DNA of 64,000 nt from GWE2-42-39 sp963662895 (GTDB taxonomy: Bacteria; Bacteroidota; Bacteroidia; Bacteroidales; Prolixibacteraceae). Positions within the stretch are counted from its first letter, which is position 1. Each line of letters begins with the position of its first letter. The stretch is taken from NCBI GenBank assembly GCA_963662895.1, contig OY759981.1:3038001-3102000 (forward strand), given 5' to 3'. The notes below the pieces were generated by a model that worked only from the letters and a program-made list of their open reading frames with translations, did not search any database and had not been told where the DNA came from. The position numbers and the translations under genes are program-made. Below, piece after piece: positions 18,898 through 28,276 of this stretch.

Positions 18898-19671
18898 TTA
18901 TTGTCCTCCTTCCACATCCTTCAGGTCATCCGACAAATCTTCATCGAGATTGGAATCCAGAAAGCCGCCTTTGTCTGGAAGGATCAGGTTATAATTATTG
19001 ATTTGATCGATGGAGACAACTCCTTTGTCCAGTTTAAAATTCAATACATGACCGCCAAACTGTTGGTCGTCGGACAGGAAGTGCAGGTGGTACCCCGGGA
19101 CATTAATTCCGGTTACAAATGGAGGACAATAAAATCCGCTTAAAGTTCCTGTTACCGACTGTGCTTCGAATTCGGGCTGGTTTGCAGTTACCTTTACCAG
19201 GGGCGGATATGGTTTTTCCTGTGCCGGAACACTCCTGGTACGTATCGAGTCGAAGGTTCCGTGCAGACGGATAGCATAAAACAGGTTAGAGCTAAGCATA
19301 AGGCTGTCGATAGTTGACTTTAGCCCTGCGTATGATAATGCGGACACCTCATATTTAATTTCAGGGTTGAAGAATGTTACCGTTGCAAACGGGCTTAAAA
19401 CCGATTTCCCGGGTTTGTAAATTTTCCCGTCGGCTTTTACCTGGAAAAATGTCCCATCCAGATAGATCATTTCCCCGTCAAGGGCATTAAAAGTACCTAT
19501 GCCAAAGTCTCCGTATTCTGAAAGCTCTTCCAGTGATGCTGTCCCGTCGTAAACTCCCTGCATTAAAGCATTAATGGTCGACATCTGGACAATGGTTTGC
19601 TGATTTTCCTTCTCTGAGCATGCAAGAATAAAAAGGAGAAGAAATATGAATAAGCCGGATTTTATTTTCAT
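18898..19671 (-). CDS. Acetolactate decarboxylase, exported lipoprotein form
   Basis: The 257-aa protein matches alpha-acetolactate decarboxylase: FGIGTFNALDGEMIYLDG, FYAIRLHGTFDSIRTR, TGTLSGFYCPP and YHLHFLSDDQQFGGHVL, the last holding the three His of the metal site (HxH plus the H after GG). The enzyme turns acetolactate into acetoin. An N-terminal lipobox (FILACSEKE) predicts export and lipidation, odd for an enzyme whose substrate is normally cytoplasmic; secreted forms are known in some Gram-positives. It is the last gene of the partner-switching operon, 30 nt after the STAS gene. No acetolactate synthase lies nearby. Confidence 0.88.
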   Translation of the reverse strand: MKIKSGLFIFLLLFILACSEKENQQTIVQMSTINALMQGVYDGTASLEELSEYGDFGIGTFNALDGEMIYLDGTFFQVKADGKIYKPGKSVLSPFATVTFFNPEIKYEVSALSYAGLKSTIDSLMLSSNLFYAIRLHGTFDSIRTRSVPAQEKPYPPLVKVTANQPEFEAQSVTGTLSGFYCPPFVTGINVPGYHLHFLSDDQQFGGHVLNFKLDKGVVSIDQINNYNLILPDKGGFLDSNLDEDLSDDLKDVEGGQ

Positions 19672-19701
19672 CGGGTGTATTTTTTTTAAGGTTACTTAAA
19701 A

Positions 19702-20031
19702 CTAATTTTGTCTGGCCGATTCCATATCCGGATAAATCGCGAAAATGGAGCTAAAGCCCGAAATATCGAATATTTCTTTGATTGCCGGTTGCATGGCAAA
19801 CAATTTGAATTTTCCGCCAATGGCCATCATCTTTTTCTGAATGGTGAGGAAGATTCTCAGGCCGGAACTGCTGATGTAATTCAGACCACTGCAATCCAGG
19901 TAAATTTGTTTTGTATCTTCTTTAAGAACCTTATTCATTGTTGTTTCAAACTCATTGTAATTGGTCGTATCAATGCGCCCTTCAACCTGAATAAGAATTC
20001 CGTTGTCCGTGTTTTGTGTTGTAATGTTCAT
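19702..20031 (-). CDS. STAS-domain anti-sigma-factor antagonist
   Basis: This 109-aa protein is a single STAS domain of the SpoIIAA/RsbV type. The phosphorylation loop reads DCSGLNYISSSGLRIFL; by analogy with SpoIIAA the Ser before Gly (Ser56) would be the phosphorylated residue. It would be switched by the kinase gene 35 nt upstream and the phosphatase gene beyond it. Its final partner (sigma factor or other protein) is not evident. Confidence 0.93.
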   Translation of the reverse strand: MNITTQNTDNGILIQVEGRIDTTNYNEFETTMNKVLKEDTKQIYLDCSGLNYISSSGLRIFLTIQKKMMAIGGKFKLFAMQPAIKEIFDISGFSSIFAIYPDMESARQN

Positions 20032-20066
20032 TTGAATGATCCTTGTTTATTGTTTGTTTTCAAATA

Positions 20067-20492
20067 CTAATTCCATCGTTTCACCAGGGTTAACTGGTTT
20101 TTGTTATTAACTCTCCGGTATGTGACCCCGTTCATAATTTGCCTGATCAGGAAAATCCCCAGGCCCCCGATTGGCCGGTCTTCGGCAGAGAGATTAATAT
20201 CAGGGTCTTCTTTTTGTGTCGGGTCGTACGGTTTCCCGGCATCAGTAAGGACAATGGTCATTTCTGTATCTTTAAGCCTGAAATCAACTGTAATTTTACT
20301 TTTACTACCCTTTTCATACGCATAAAAAATGATGTTCGTCAAGGCTTCTTCCAAAGCCAGGTTGATTGATGGTACCAGGCCCTGTGGCAGATCCCACTCT
20401 TCTTCCAGTACTTCCAGGAATATGACGAGCCGGTTCAGTTCGTCAATATTATTCCCAATGACCAGGGTCTTATTTTTTTGATTTTCAGCCAA
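20067..20492 (-). CDS. RsbW-like anti-sigma/serine kinase (GHKL ATPase)
   Basis: The 141-aa protein is a compact GHKL ATP-binding domain. The N box is in INLALEEALTNIIFYAYEKG, the G1 box is LTDAGKPYDP and the last glycine loop is PIGGLGIFLIRQIMN. There is no dimerisation/phospho-acceptor domain as in histidine kinases, so it belongs to the RsbW/SpoIIAB group that phosphorylates STAS proteins. Its start overlaps the 3' end of the phosphatase gene by 8 nt, showing translational coupling. Confidence 0.93.
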   Translation of the reverse strand: MAENQKNKTLVIGNNIDELNRLVIFLEVLEEEWDLPQGLVPSINLALEEALTNIIFYAYEKGSKSKITVDFRLKDTEMTIVLTDAGKPYDPTQKEDPDINLSAEDRPIGGLGIFLIRQIMNGVTYRRVNNKNQLTLVKRWN

Positions 20493-22404
20493 AATATATT
20501 ATGCTCAGAATGGTTAAATCATCAGATTGAATATGCCCGTTCACATGACGGGAAATTTCTTTTTTCGTTTCACCAATCAAATGTTCCGGGCTGGCTTCTG
20601 CATTTTTACGCAGTACTGCCAGTAACCGGTCATCGCCAAAAAGATTGTTGTCTACATCCTCTGCCTCCGTAAGCCCGTCGGTATATAAAAATATCTGGTC
20701 ATTGGCTTCGATAACCATTCTTTCTTCGGTATATACAAAGTCATCGAACAAGCCAACAGGAATTGCTTTCGTTATATTGAAATATTCGGCGTCTTGTTTG
20801 TTCTTTATCAGCACCGGTGGATTATGCCCGGCATTGCAGTATTTCAGCTCTCCTGTCCGGATATTTAGTATTCCGAGAAAGAACGTAACAAACATGTTCG
20901 ATTCGTTGTTGAATGCAAGGGTTTTATTGATTGAACCTACAATCTCGGCGGTATTTTTTTTATTGTCGGCTACCGAACGTAAGAGGGTACGGGTTACAGC
21001 CATAAACAGGGATGCCGGGATTCCTTTGCCCGATACATCGCCAATCGCAAAACAGAGATGATCCTTGTCTGTTAAAAAGAAATCGTAAAGGTCGCCGCCT
21101 ACTTCCTTGGCCGACTCAAGCGAAGCAAACAGGTCTATCTCGGGCAAATTCGGGAATGGCGGGAAAATATGCGGGATCATACCCATTTGTATTTCCCTGG
21201 CAATACGCAGTTCACTTTCAATTTTTTCTTTTGCTGAAGTGGTCTCTTTCAGGTTGACAATATAGTTAGCCAGCTCTTTTTGCATGAACTCGAACGAATC
21301 GTGCAGTTCTTTCATTTCATCGTTCGATTTTATATGAGGAAGTTCGGTGCTAAAATTTCCTTCGGCTATCATCCGTGCCGATTTCGAAAATTTGGTAAGT
21401 GGACTGAGTAGCCGGTTAATAATCCCAACCGTAAAGAACACCAGTATCCCGAGCCCCGCAATTGAAAGCAGTAAAATTAAAATATTCAGTTTATGCAGCG
21501 AAGCATACATTTCTTTATGCGGGTAAACCACCCCTAACGACCATTTGGTTGAAGGCAACCGGGTATAATAAATCCACTTTTTTCCCTGGCCTGTATAGTT
21601 TAGCGACGTCAGCTTGCTTTCCCCTTTGATCATGCTCCGTCCTATTTCCCTGAGTTCAGGCATATTTTGCTCTTTTGCAAGAGAAAAAATCGATTCGTTC
21701 ATAATAAATGAGTGATTCGGATGCGTGACAAAAACACCACTTCGAGAGATCAGAAAGGCGTACCCTGTTTCAAAAATCTTTACAGAATTAACAATCTCGG
21801 TCAACCATGTCAGCGATATATCGATGGTGATAATCCCGCCCAGTATGCGCTGACCGTTTTTATTCATATAAAAAGGTACTGAATAAGTTGAGAGCAAGGC
21901 TCCTGCTCCACCTTCATCGTAATATGGTTCGGACCAGTATGGCTGCTTCAGGGTGGCCGGGATCTGGTACCAGTCCATGATAAAATAATTGTATTCGTCT
22001 GATCCCAGGATGGTTGTTTCAATTTGAGACCCGTTGCGGAAGGCATAAGGTGCGTAAAATTTCTGATCGGCTGCAAACAAATATGGTTCAAACGCAATGG
22101 CACTGGCATAAATGGCCGGGTTATTCATTACCAGTTTGTTTAAAAACGAAAAAATGGAATCTTTATGAACAGACCCGGTTTCAATAATCCAGGCCAGGTT
22201 GTCAGGGATCATCTCTGCCGGTTTGATAATTTCTTCGATCTTATTTATGCTGTTTTCGGCCAGGGATACCGCATTTTTGCAGGTCGCCTTTTCTATTGTT
22301 GCACGGGTGAAATAGTAATACAACGAGAAAATGATCAATCCAAGAGCAACGCAGGAAAGCAGGATACGACTGATTATTTTAAAGGAGAGACTGTTGCTTT
22401 TCAT
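20485..22404 (-). CDS. Cache-HAMP-SpoIIE (PP2C) phosphatase
   Basis: The 639-aa membrane protein has one span at about 9-32, a periplasmic dCache-like sensor (about 35-300, with YWSEPYYDEGG and GGIITIDISLTWLT), a second span (about 307-330), a HAMP linker (about 332-384) and a coiled-coil joint. The C-terminal SpoIIE/PP2C domain has metal-site motifs VGGDLYDF (435-442), GDVSGKG (455-461) and LYTDGLTEAED. It would dephosphorylate the STAS protein in response to an external ligand. The substrate-binding-protein gene 23 nt upstream may supply that ligand signal. Confidence 0.94.
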   Translation of the reverse strand: MKSNSLSFKIISRILLSCVALGLIIFSLYYYFTRATIEKATCKNAVSLAENSINKIEEIIKPAEMIPDNLAWIIETGSVHKDSIFSFLNKLVMNNPAIYASAIAFEPYLFAADQKFYAPYAFRNGSQIETTILGSDEYNYFIMDWYQIPATLKQPYWSEPYYDEGGAGALLSTYSVPFYMNKNGQRILGGIITIDISLTWLTEIVNSVKIFETGYAFLISRSGVFVTHPNHSFIMNESIFSLAKEQNMPELREIGRSMIKGESKLTSLNYTGQGKKWIYYTRLPSTKWSLGVVYPHKEMYASLHKLNILILLLSIAGLGILVFFTVGIINRLLSPLTKFSKSARMIAEGNFSTELPHIKSNDEMKELHDSFEFMQKELANYIVNLKETTSAKEKIESELRIAREIQMGMIPHIFPPFPNLPEIDLFASLESAKEVGGDLYDFFLTDKDHLCFAIGDVSGKGIPASLFMAVTRTLLRSVADNKKNTAEIVGSINKTLAFNNESNMFVTFFLGILNIRTGELKYCNAGHNPPVLIKNKQDAEYFNITKAIPVGLFDDFVYTEERMVIEANDQIFLYTDGLTEAEDVDNNLFGDDRLLAVLRKNAEASPEHLIGETKKEISRHVNGHIQSDDLTILSIIYFG

Positions 22405-22427
22405 TTCAGGACGATTCTATAATTTAT

Positions 22428-23414
22428 TTAGTCAGCCAGGGGCTTGTAAAAGTTTTCCAATAACAGATCAGACTCGTTATAATTCGATATGATTTGTGAT
22501 TTTAAAATATTTAAAGCCCGAAAATAATCCTGTTCAAGTAAATGTCCTTTTTTAATATTTTTATTTTCCGGCTCAATCAATTCAAACATCCGGTTCAGCA
22601 TCCAGCATTGATGTGCTTTATTGTTCGGAAGATGAGCCTTATTCATTTCGCTGACCACAAGATCAATCGTGTATTCTTTGTGCTGTGCTGCATATTCCCA
22701 GCCTTTCAGTGTTGCATTGACAAACTTCCGGAGAGCCTCTTGTTTCTGTTCGAATGTATTTTCCATGCAATACCACCCATCTTCAGGAATATCAAATCCG
22801 TATTCAGAAAAGAAAAATTTGTTCAACTCATCTTCATTGATTCCACTATTTATAATTTGGTCGTATTCATTGTAATACATTACAGTCATTGCATCAACAC
22901 CATCCATCAGAAACAAATTAATGGTGCTTAAAATTCGTACCAGTTCTATCTGGTAATTGTTTTCCTGCATCATTGCAATGGGTATGTCGTCAAAGCCGGA
23001 ACTCCAGATACCTAATCTTTTATGATTAAGATCCTTTAATTGACTTATGCCGCTGCTTTTTTTTGTAACCATCATCAGGGCAGAGTGTTGCGAGAGCTGG
23101 CCAATATTAACCAGTTTGTTCCCCCTGGCCCTTTGTTTGATGCCGTCCATCAGAAACGAGGAAACAATATCGGCTTTCCCGTTATATAAAAAGTCGAAAG
23201 CAGAAACACTGGCTGAAGGATGAATGATTTTGACATCAAGGCCTGCGTCGTTATAAAATCCCTGGTCGAGAGCCACATAATATCCGGCAAACTGTGCCTG
23301 GGGAAGCCATTGCGGAGCAAAGACCAGTTTTTCGTTTTGTGCCTTTGCCTGAAACGTTTGCAACAAAATCAGGATACAAATAATAAATATGTATTTCAAA
23401 TTTTTTGTTTTCAT
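22428..23414 (-). CDS. NMT1/THI5-like periplasmic binding protein
   Basis: The 328-aa protein has a signal peptide ending FQAKAQ and the NMT1/THI5 fold opening: FAPQWLPQAQFAGYYVALDQGFYNDAGLDV. GKADIVSSFLMDGI and HKRLGIWSSGFDDI follow. Relatives bind pyrimidine or related small molecules for ABC importers. No importer permease with matching ATPase is present here; the neighbour is an ABCG-type protein instead. I infer that it may act as a sensor input to the Cache phosphatase downstream, but simple transport with a distant importer is possible. Confidence 0.85.
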   Translation of the reverse strand: MKTKNLKYIFIICILILLQTFQAKAQNEKLVFAPQWLPQAQFAGYYVALDQGFYNDAGLDVKIIHPSASVSAFDFLYNGKADIVSSFLMDGIKQRARGNKLVNIGQLSQHSALMMVTKKSSGISQLKDLNHKRLGIWSSGFDDIPIAMMQENNYQIELVRILSTINLFLMDGVDAMTVMYYNEYDQIINSGINEDELNKFFFSEYGFDIPEDGWYCMENTFEQKQEALRKFVNATLKGWEYAAQHKEYTIDLVVSEMNKAHLPNNKAHQCWMLNRMFELIEPENKNIKKGHLLEQDYFRALNILKSQIISNYNESDLLLENFYKPLAD

Positions 23415-23426
23415 CGGAAACTGGTT

Positions 23427-26400
23427 TCAGTTCATTTTTTTGCGAAATTGAAGTTTTCCGGTAACCAACAGTATTTTTCGAATCCAGTCGAAGTATAAAG
23501 ATACGTATAAGAAAGCAATCATTAGCCAGATAACAAGAAGATTGAATTTTTGTGTGCTTATTAAAAAACCGCAAACATTTTTTTCTGAAGAAAGAAAATG
23601 GGCCCGTCCGTTTCTGAAATCAGGTGTTTTGTAAATAGGGGCAATTTTTTGCATAATGCCATTTTTTGTTTCGCGGTAATATTCTTTCGATCCGGTATTC
23701 ATCACCAAATCTTCCAGCGACTTGTTGTGTGATTTCATTTTCAGGTTAAAAAGAAAATTTTTGCCTTTTGCCTGTGATATTTCCCGGATTCTCCGGTCTT
23801 TATTATTTCTGATTCTATTGTATATCTGATGATAGAAAGCCTTCTGTTTCTCAAGGTATTGTTTCGTCGAATCGGCAATTTCAGGGGTAAATCCGGGCAG
23901 GGCCAGCTTACCGGTTGAGGTGAAAGCCGGAAGCACACCAGCCGCATTTAACTTTTCTATTTCGTTTTTTATCAGGTTCAGTTTTTTGCTGATTTTCGCT
24001 TCTGGCTTGTGTAGTTTAATAAGACCTGCGGCAAGATCGGTCTGTCCGGTCAGTTCGGTAATCAAAAGGTCGGAACGGAACCTTGCACGTGCCATCTCTT
24101 TTTCCATATCGAAAAAATTGGTCATGTAAGCATTGTTGGCAAACTGCTTAACGGCCAGCGTTTCGAAAGCCCATCGCGAAACCATGAGGTCGCCCACCAC
24201 GGGCACTGCATCTTTATCAGCCGTCTTATCCTGCAGGTCGTCGAATTTTACAATTACCCCGCAAAGCAAAATCTGCGGAATAAGCAACAGTGGAATTAGA
24301 ATATAAATGGTGACCACCGAATCGAATGCCGACGAAATGTTAAGTCCCAGCATATTCGAAAAAACGGCGACCGAGAACAACACCAGCCAGTAAGCCAGGT
24401 TCATCCCATGAATGCCCAATATCAGGTTTCCAACCAGGACAAAGCAGAAAGTTTGAAAGGCCGAAAGTAATACCAGGAAAAGTATTTTCGAGTTCAGGTA
24501 ACTCAACCGGCTGAGATTGAGAAATGATTCACGTTGCAGGATTTTCCGGTCTTTGATGATTTCTTCGGCGCTTACACTCATTCCCATGAAAAGCACAACC
24601 ACAATGGCCATGAACAGGTACGAAATCAGGTTTTTGTTTTCGAAGAAAATATAGTTATTGTCTTCGGCAAAACGGGTAAAATAACCTACGATCAATGCCA
24701 GAAGCGGCGCTTCTGTCAGGTTGATCAGGAGGTATTGCCGGTCGGTCAGTTTGATACGCAGGTTACGTTTCATGAAAATAACAAACTGCTTCAGCCTTCC
24801 TGGCTTTTTAAATTCCGATTTTGGGTTTTCTGTTTCGGGTACAGCTACTTTTATATTTTCTGGCTCAACCTGCTTTTTATAGCGCTGGTACCAGTCGTCG
24901 GGCGAAAACTGCCGTTCGAACATCAGGTTTCCCGACTCGTCGATCTTTTTTGTTTCAACAATTTCGAGAACCTGTTCCGGGTTTACATTGCCACATTGTA
25001 AGCATTCGCATTCGTCGGAATTTACATGGTCTATTGCTGTTTTGAAATAAATAATGGCATCAAGCGGGTTGCCGGTATAAATGGGTCTTCCTCCCTTGTC
25101 CAGGATCCAGAGTTTGTCGAACAGCTTAAAAATTGCCGACGAAGGCTGATGGATGTTGACCATGATGATTTTGCCTTTTCGCGCCTGCGCTTTCAGCAAA
25201 AGCATCATCTTTTCTGAGTCCATTGACGACAGGCCTGAAGTTGGTTCGTCGACATACAAGATACATGGTTCCCGAATCAGCTCAAGGGCAACATTCAACC
25301 GTTTTCGCTGCCCGCCACTGATGTATTTTTTTAGCGGGCTGCCTACCTTCAAATCTTTAAATTCGTATAATTCCAGTTCTTGCAAAATCCGGGTTACCTT
25401 CTGTTTTATCTGTTCTCCCGGGAGTCCTTCAAAACAAAGGCAGGCATTATAGTACAGGTTTTCCCAAACGGTCAGGTCTTCGAACAGAAGATCGTCCTGT
25501 GGAACAAAACCTATTAGTCCCTGAACTTCTTTTTTGTTTTTGTGAATATCCAGATTGTTAATAAAAATCTGTCCCCTGTCAACCGGTATGTTCCCGTTCA
25601 GAATGTTCAGTAAGGTTGATTTACCAACACCACTGCCCCCCATGATGGCAATTAACTGACCCGACCGTTCGGCAAAAGAAAACAGGTGCAGTCCATTATT
25701 ACTGTTTTTAAATTTAAACTCGATATTGTCACCACGGAGCGCAAACAGGATCGCATGTTCCTGTTTAAAATATTGTGCTGTTATATCGGAATAATAAACC
25801 GGTTGGATTCTGGGCCCCCGAAGGATACCTCCTTCTTTAAAGGCATAAAACCGGTTCGGGAGAATAGGGTTTCCTTCCAGCGAAATATTTTCTTTCCCCT
25901 GGAAATTAAAGATATAGTTTTCGGTTTGCCGGAGGTACAGAAATAATAAATCGCCGTTTAAATTTTTTAATTGAAGGTGTTTTATTTTTTTGTTAGAGAG
26001 TTTTTCTTCAGCATTGATCAACAAAAAATCGGGAGAACTAAGTTTTTCTATCGAATCAGAAAAAATAAATTCGCGGTATTTTTGCAGTTCGTCATTCGAA
26101 ATGGAAAATACCGAAGCAAGTATGCGAAAAAGTTCCTCTGCTTTTTCAGTCTGGCCGGTCCGCGATAATTCCATGAACCGCAAAAAAACCATAATTTGTT
26201 CCTGCCGGTGCAGGCGGCTTTTAATATTATTGGCAATATTTCCGGCCTGCTGGTACATATCAACAGGTAACACCGGTTCTCCATCAATTCCGTACAAATC
26301 GAGCAGTTCGTCAAACAGGCGGAGGTATTCTCCGGACGATGATATTCCTAAATGCAGTTGCAGGTATGAGGCGAAAATTGTTTGTGCATTCTCCCTGTCC

Positions 26401-26465
26401 GATTTACTTTTTACCGAAAAAATGGCAAAAAGATTAATCAATGCATTTAAGGTAATTTCATTCAT
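23427..26465 (-). CDS. ABCG-like transporter (ATPase fused to ABC-2 permease) with helical N-terminal domain
   Basis: The 1012-aa half-transporter has an N-terminal helical region (about 1-135) that resembles a TerB-like module, then a linker, an ATPase domain with Walker A GGSGVGKST (276-284), signature ISGGQRKRLN and Walker B ILYVDEPTSGLSS, and an ABC-2 type membrane part (about 575-780, with NLRIKLTDRQYLLINL and YILIPLLLIPQILLCGVIVKF). There is a long extra loop and one last span near 980. The ATPase-first order is that of ABCG proteins. It is the first gene of the six-gene signalling unit, 12 nt before the binding-protein gene. Confidence 0.9.
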   Translation of the reverse strand: MNEITLNALINLFAIFSVKSKSDRENAQTIFASYLQLHLGISSSGEYLRLFDELLDLYGIDGEPVLPVDMYQQAGNIANNIKSRLHRQEQIMVFLRFMELSRTGQTEKAEELFRILASVFSISNDELQKYREFIFSDSIEKLSSPDFLLINAEEKLSNKKIKHLQLKNLNGDLLFLYLRQTENYIFNFQGKENISLEGNPILPNRFYAFKEGGILRGPRIQPVYYSDITAQYFKQEHAILFALRGDNIEFKFKNSNNGLHLFSFAERSGQLIAIMGGSGVGKSTLLNILNGNIPVDRGQIFINNLDIHKNKKEVQGLIGFVPQDDLLFEDLTVWENLYYNACLCFEGLPGEQIKQKVTRILQELELYEFKDLKVGSPLKKYISGGQRKRLNVALELIREPCILYVDEPTSGLSSMDSEKMMLLLKAQARKGKIIMVNIHQPSSAIFKLFDKLWILDKGGRPIYTGNPLDAIIYFKTAIDHVNSDECECLQCGNVNPEQVLEIVETKKIDESGNLMFERQFSPDDWYQRYKKQVEPENIKVAVPETENPKSEFKKPGRLKQFVIFMKRNLRIKLTDRQYLLINLTEAPLLALIVGYFTRFAEDNNYIFFENKNLISYLFMAIVVVLFMGMSVSAEEIIKDRKILQRESFLNLSRLSYLNSKILFLVLLSAFQTFCFVLVGNLILGIHGMNLAYWLVLFSVAVFSNMLGLNISSAFDSVVTIYILIPLLLIPQILLCGVIVKFDDLQDKTADKDAVPVVGDLMVSRWAFETLAVKQFANNAYMTNFFDMEKEMARARFRSDLLITELTGQTDLAAGLIKLHKPEAKISKKLNLIKNEIEKLNAAGVLPAFTSTGKLALPGFTPEIADSTKQYLEKQKAFYHQIYNRIRNNKDRRIREISQAKGKNFLFNLKMKSHNKSLEDLVMNTGSKEYYRETKNGIMQKIAPIYKTPDFRNGRAHFLSSEKNVCGFLISTQKFNLLVIWLMIAFLYVSLYFDWIRKILLVTGKLQFRKKMN

Positions 26466-26533
26466 GATATATCACCAGAAGCAGGTTCTGTAAAAAAAGA
26501 AATTCACCCTAATAAAGTCAGGTTGAAATTTAT

Positions 26534-26569
26534 GAAAAAGGGATTAAATTTTTTTTTAATCCCTTTTTC
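26534..26569 (-). terminator. Rho-independent-like terminator after the 284-aa lipoprotein gene
   Basis: A perfect 13-bp inverted repeat, GAAAAAGGGATTA at 26534-26546 and its complement at 26557-26569, encloses a 10-base A/T loop. It starts 6 nt past the lipoprotein stop and ends about 70 nt before the ABC gene, so it separates the two transcripts. Confidence 0.8.
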
Positions 26570-26574
26570 GATTT

Positions 26575-27429
26575 TTATTGAAAGATTTCGTTTCTAAACG
26601 ATTCTATCATCGCACTGACTTCTTTCAGCTCTTTTTCTGAAAATTTTTTATGTCCTTCAAAATAATTAGCAATTGCTTCCATTTTTTCAGCGTATGGTTT
26701 CACATTTTCGTCGGCAGCCATCAGCTCGAGCAAAGAAAATACACTTTTTGCGCGTTCGCCCTGTTCGCCAAGGAAGTCAATCATGGGCTCATTGTCCCGG
26801 GCAAATAAACTTAACTGGGTCAAAATGTAAAGGGCTTCAATATTTGCCCCGATAAATGAGAGTGCATATGTGTCGGGTTGGTCACTGGTAACGAATTTCT
26901 GATGGGCAAGGTTCATCATTTCATTAACCAGATTATCAATTGAGTCCTTGTTCTCAGCATTGTTCTGCAACCGTTTCATGAAATTGCCGGAAGAAGCAAA
27001 TTCATTTTGCAGTCCAAGTTTTTCCAAAAGCTGCTGTTCAAGCTCACTGGTTTTTAAAACCATATCAGACCGGTTAAACACTTTCGCATAGTTTATGTCG
27101 AAAGCATACATTCCCAAACCTAATCCCATTTGCGTTTTAGTCATAAACTTTTCAACATCGTCAATCGGGACTGTAAGGTCGAGGATGTACGAAGCCCCGA
27201 CTTTATTGACAAAATTGGCAATTTCAGGTGCTTTGGGCGAGTTGTTAATGATTTCGATGATCTGATCTTTGATTTCCATTACATCGAAAACCTCAACTTC
27301 GACACTGGCTTCTTTGCCATCAGGAGTGGTTCCTTTCTTTTCTTTAACTTTCGAAGACTGGCCACAACTTACAAAAAGTAAAGTCAAGACACTAATTACC
27401 AGGGCATTTTTCAGAAAACTCAAATTCAT
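26575..27429 (-). CDS. Lipoprotein of unknown function, all-helical
   Basis: The 284-aa protein has a clear lipobox (LLFVSCGQSS), then a Lys/Glu-rich linker and an almost wholly helical body. The helices include EIKDQIIEIINNSPKAPEIANFVNKVGASYIL, the middle IDDVEKFMTKTQMGLGLGMYAFDINYAKVF, and the end KKFSEKELKEVSAMIES. I do not recognise it. It sits alone between the terminator at 26534 and the divergent plus-strand genes. Confidence 0.85.
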   Translation of the reverse strand: MNLSFLKNALVISVLTLLFVSCGQSSKVKEKKGTTPDGKEASVEVEVFDVMEIKDQIIEIINNSPKAPEIANFVNKVGASYILDLTVPIDDVEKFMTKTQMGLGLGMYAFDINYAKVFNRSDMVLKTSELEQQLLEKLGLQNEFASSGNFMKRLQNNAENKDSIDNLVNEMMNLAHQKFVTSDQPDTYALSFIGANIEALYILTQLSLFARDNEPMIDFLGEQGERAKSVFSLLELMAADENVKPYAEKMEAIANYFEGHKKFSEKELKEVSAMIESFRNEIFQ

Positions 27430-27746
27430 AACGAGATGTTTTTTTTAGAATAATTAATTTTTGACATCAATATCCAAGAGGTTTTAAAGATAGTATAAAT
27501 TGATTAGTTCCTTTTTGTACCTCTTCAATTTTTTTTGCGTACCCAAATGACCATGCCGTTTTCATGTGTAAAAACAAGTACCTGTTGGATATCAGACCAC
27601 CGACGTAGAAATGCGAAAGCCCGGAATCCCGATCATTCAGCGATTGCTTTTCAGACTCGCTACTTTATTTTGTAATGTTGGACAGGAATATTACACTGTT
27701 TTTTTCTAAAAAATGAATATATTTGGCGGCTGTTTAAAATGATAAA
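27430..27746. other. Divergent intergenic region, 317 bp
   Basis: This gap separates the minus-strand lipoprotein gene from the plus-strand small ORF and should hold promoters for both. On the minus strand TATCTTTA, one base from the TAnnTTTG -7 element, lies near 27487-27494. I see no repeat, RNA gene or further ORF. Confidence 0.5.
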
Positions 27747-28154
27747 GTGGGCAAAAAAAGATTTATATCGAAAAAGAACCTTTTGAAGATAGCACTTTTT
27801 TTAGCTGTAGTTGCAACAGCAGTGCTTTTCGACCTATCGCACGACAGGCCGGAGGTGCAGCATTCAGAAAAACACAACACAAAAGGGAGCCAATCGCCTG
27901 AGTTCTGTCAATTTTGCTTTTACAGTACTTTTAATTCATTTAAACTGAAGAGTTTTTCGAACAGACTATCAGCCCGTAACTTGTTTCTTCGCACACAATC
28001 AGAATTTATACAAAGGCATCATAACCTGAAAGCCGGGCAACTGGTAAAATTGGAATTAGCAAAAAAATACGCGGTTCCCGATTCAAAAATTATTTTGATC
28101 CGTTTTCAGAAATCCCTTTACCGGTATCCTGATGACGCTGTGCCCGTTTCATAA
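27747..28154 (+). CDS. Small membrane-anchored protein of unknown function
   Basis: A 135-aa frame opens at a GTG. It has basic residues, one hydrophobic span (LLKIALFLAVVATAVLF), a His/Asp-rich stretch (DLSHDRPEVQHSEKH) and a Cys pair CQFCFY, then a basic tail. An ATG at 27739 is in another frame and closes after 15 codons, so GTG is the only good start. It precedes secDF by 122 nt. I do not recognise the family; it could be a small membrane protein or a chance frame. Confidence 0.5.
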   Translation: MGKKRFISKKNLLKIALFLAVVATAVLFDLSHDRPEVQHSEKHNTKGSQSPEFCQFCFYSTFNSFKLKSFSNRLSARNLFLRTQSEFIQRHHNLKAGQLVKLELAKKYAVPDSKIILIRFQKSLYRYPDDAVPVS

Positions 28155-28276
28155 TTTCCCGGCCACAGTGCTCCTGTAATGAGAGTATTATAAATCTGTT
28201 ACTGGCCATTGTTCCTGAATTTTTCAGAAAATCAAAATTTTATAATTCAATAAATAAACGTTTTAAATTATTACAA

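Noticed and set aside
24534..25001. 155-codon plus-strand frame in the ABC gene
   Set aside because: Fully antisense to the ABCG-like gene and composed of atypical residues.
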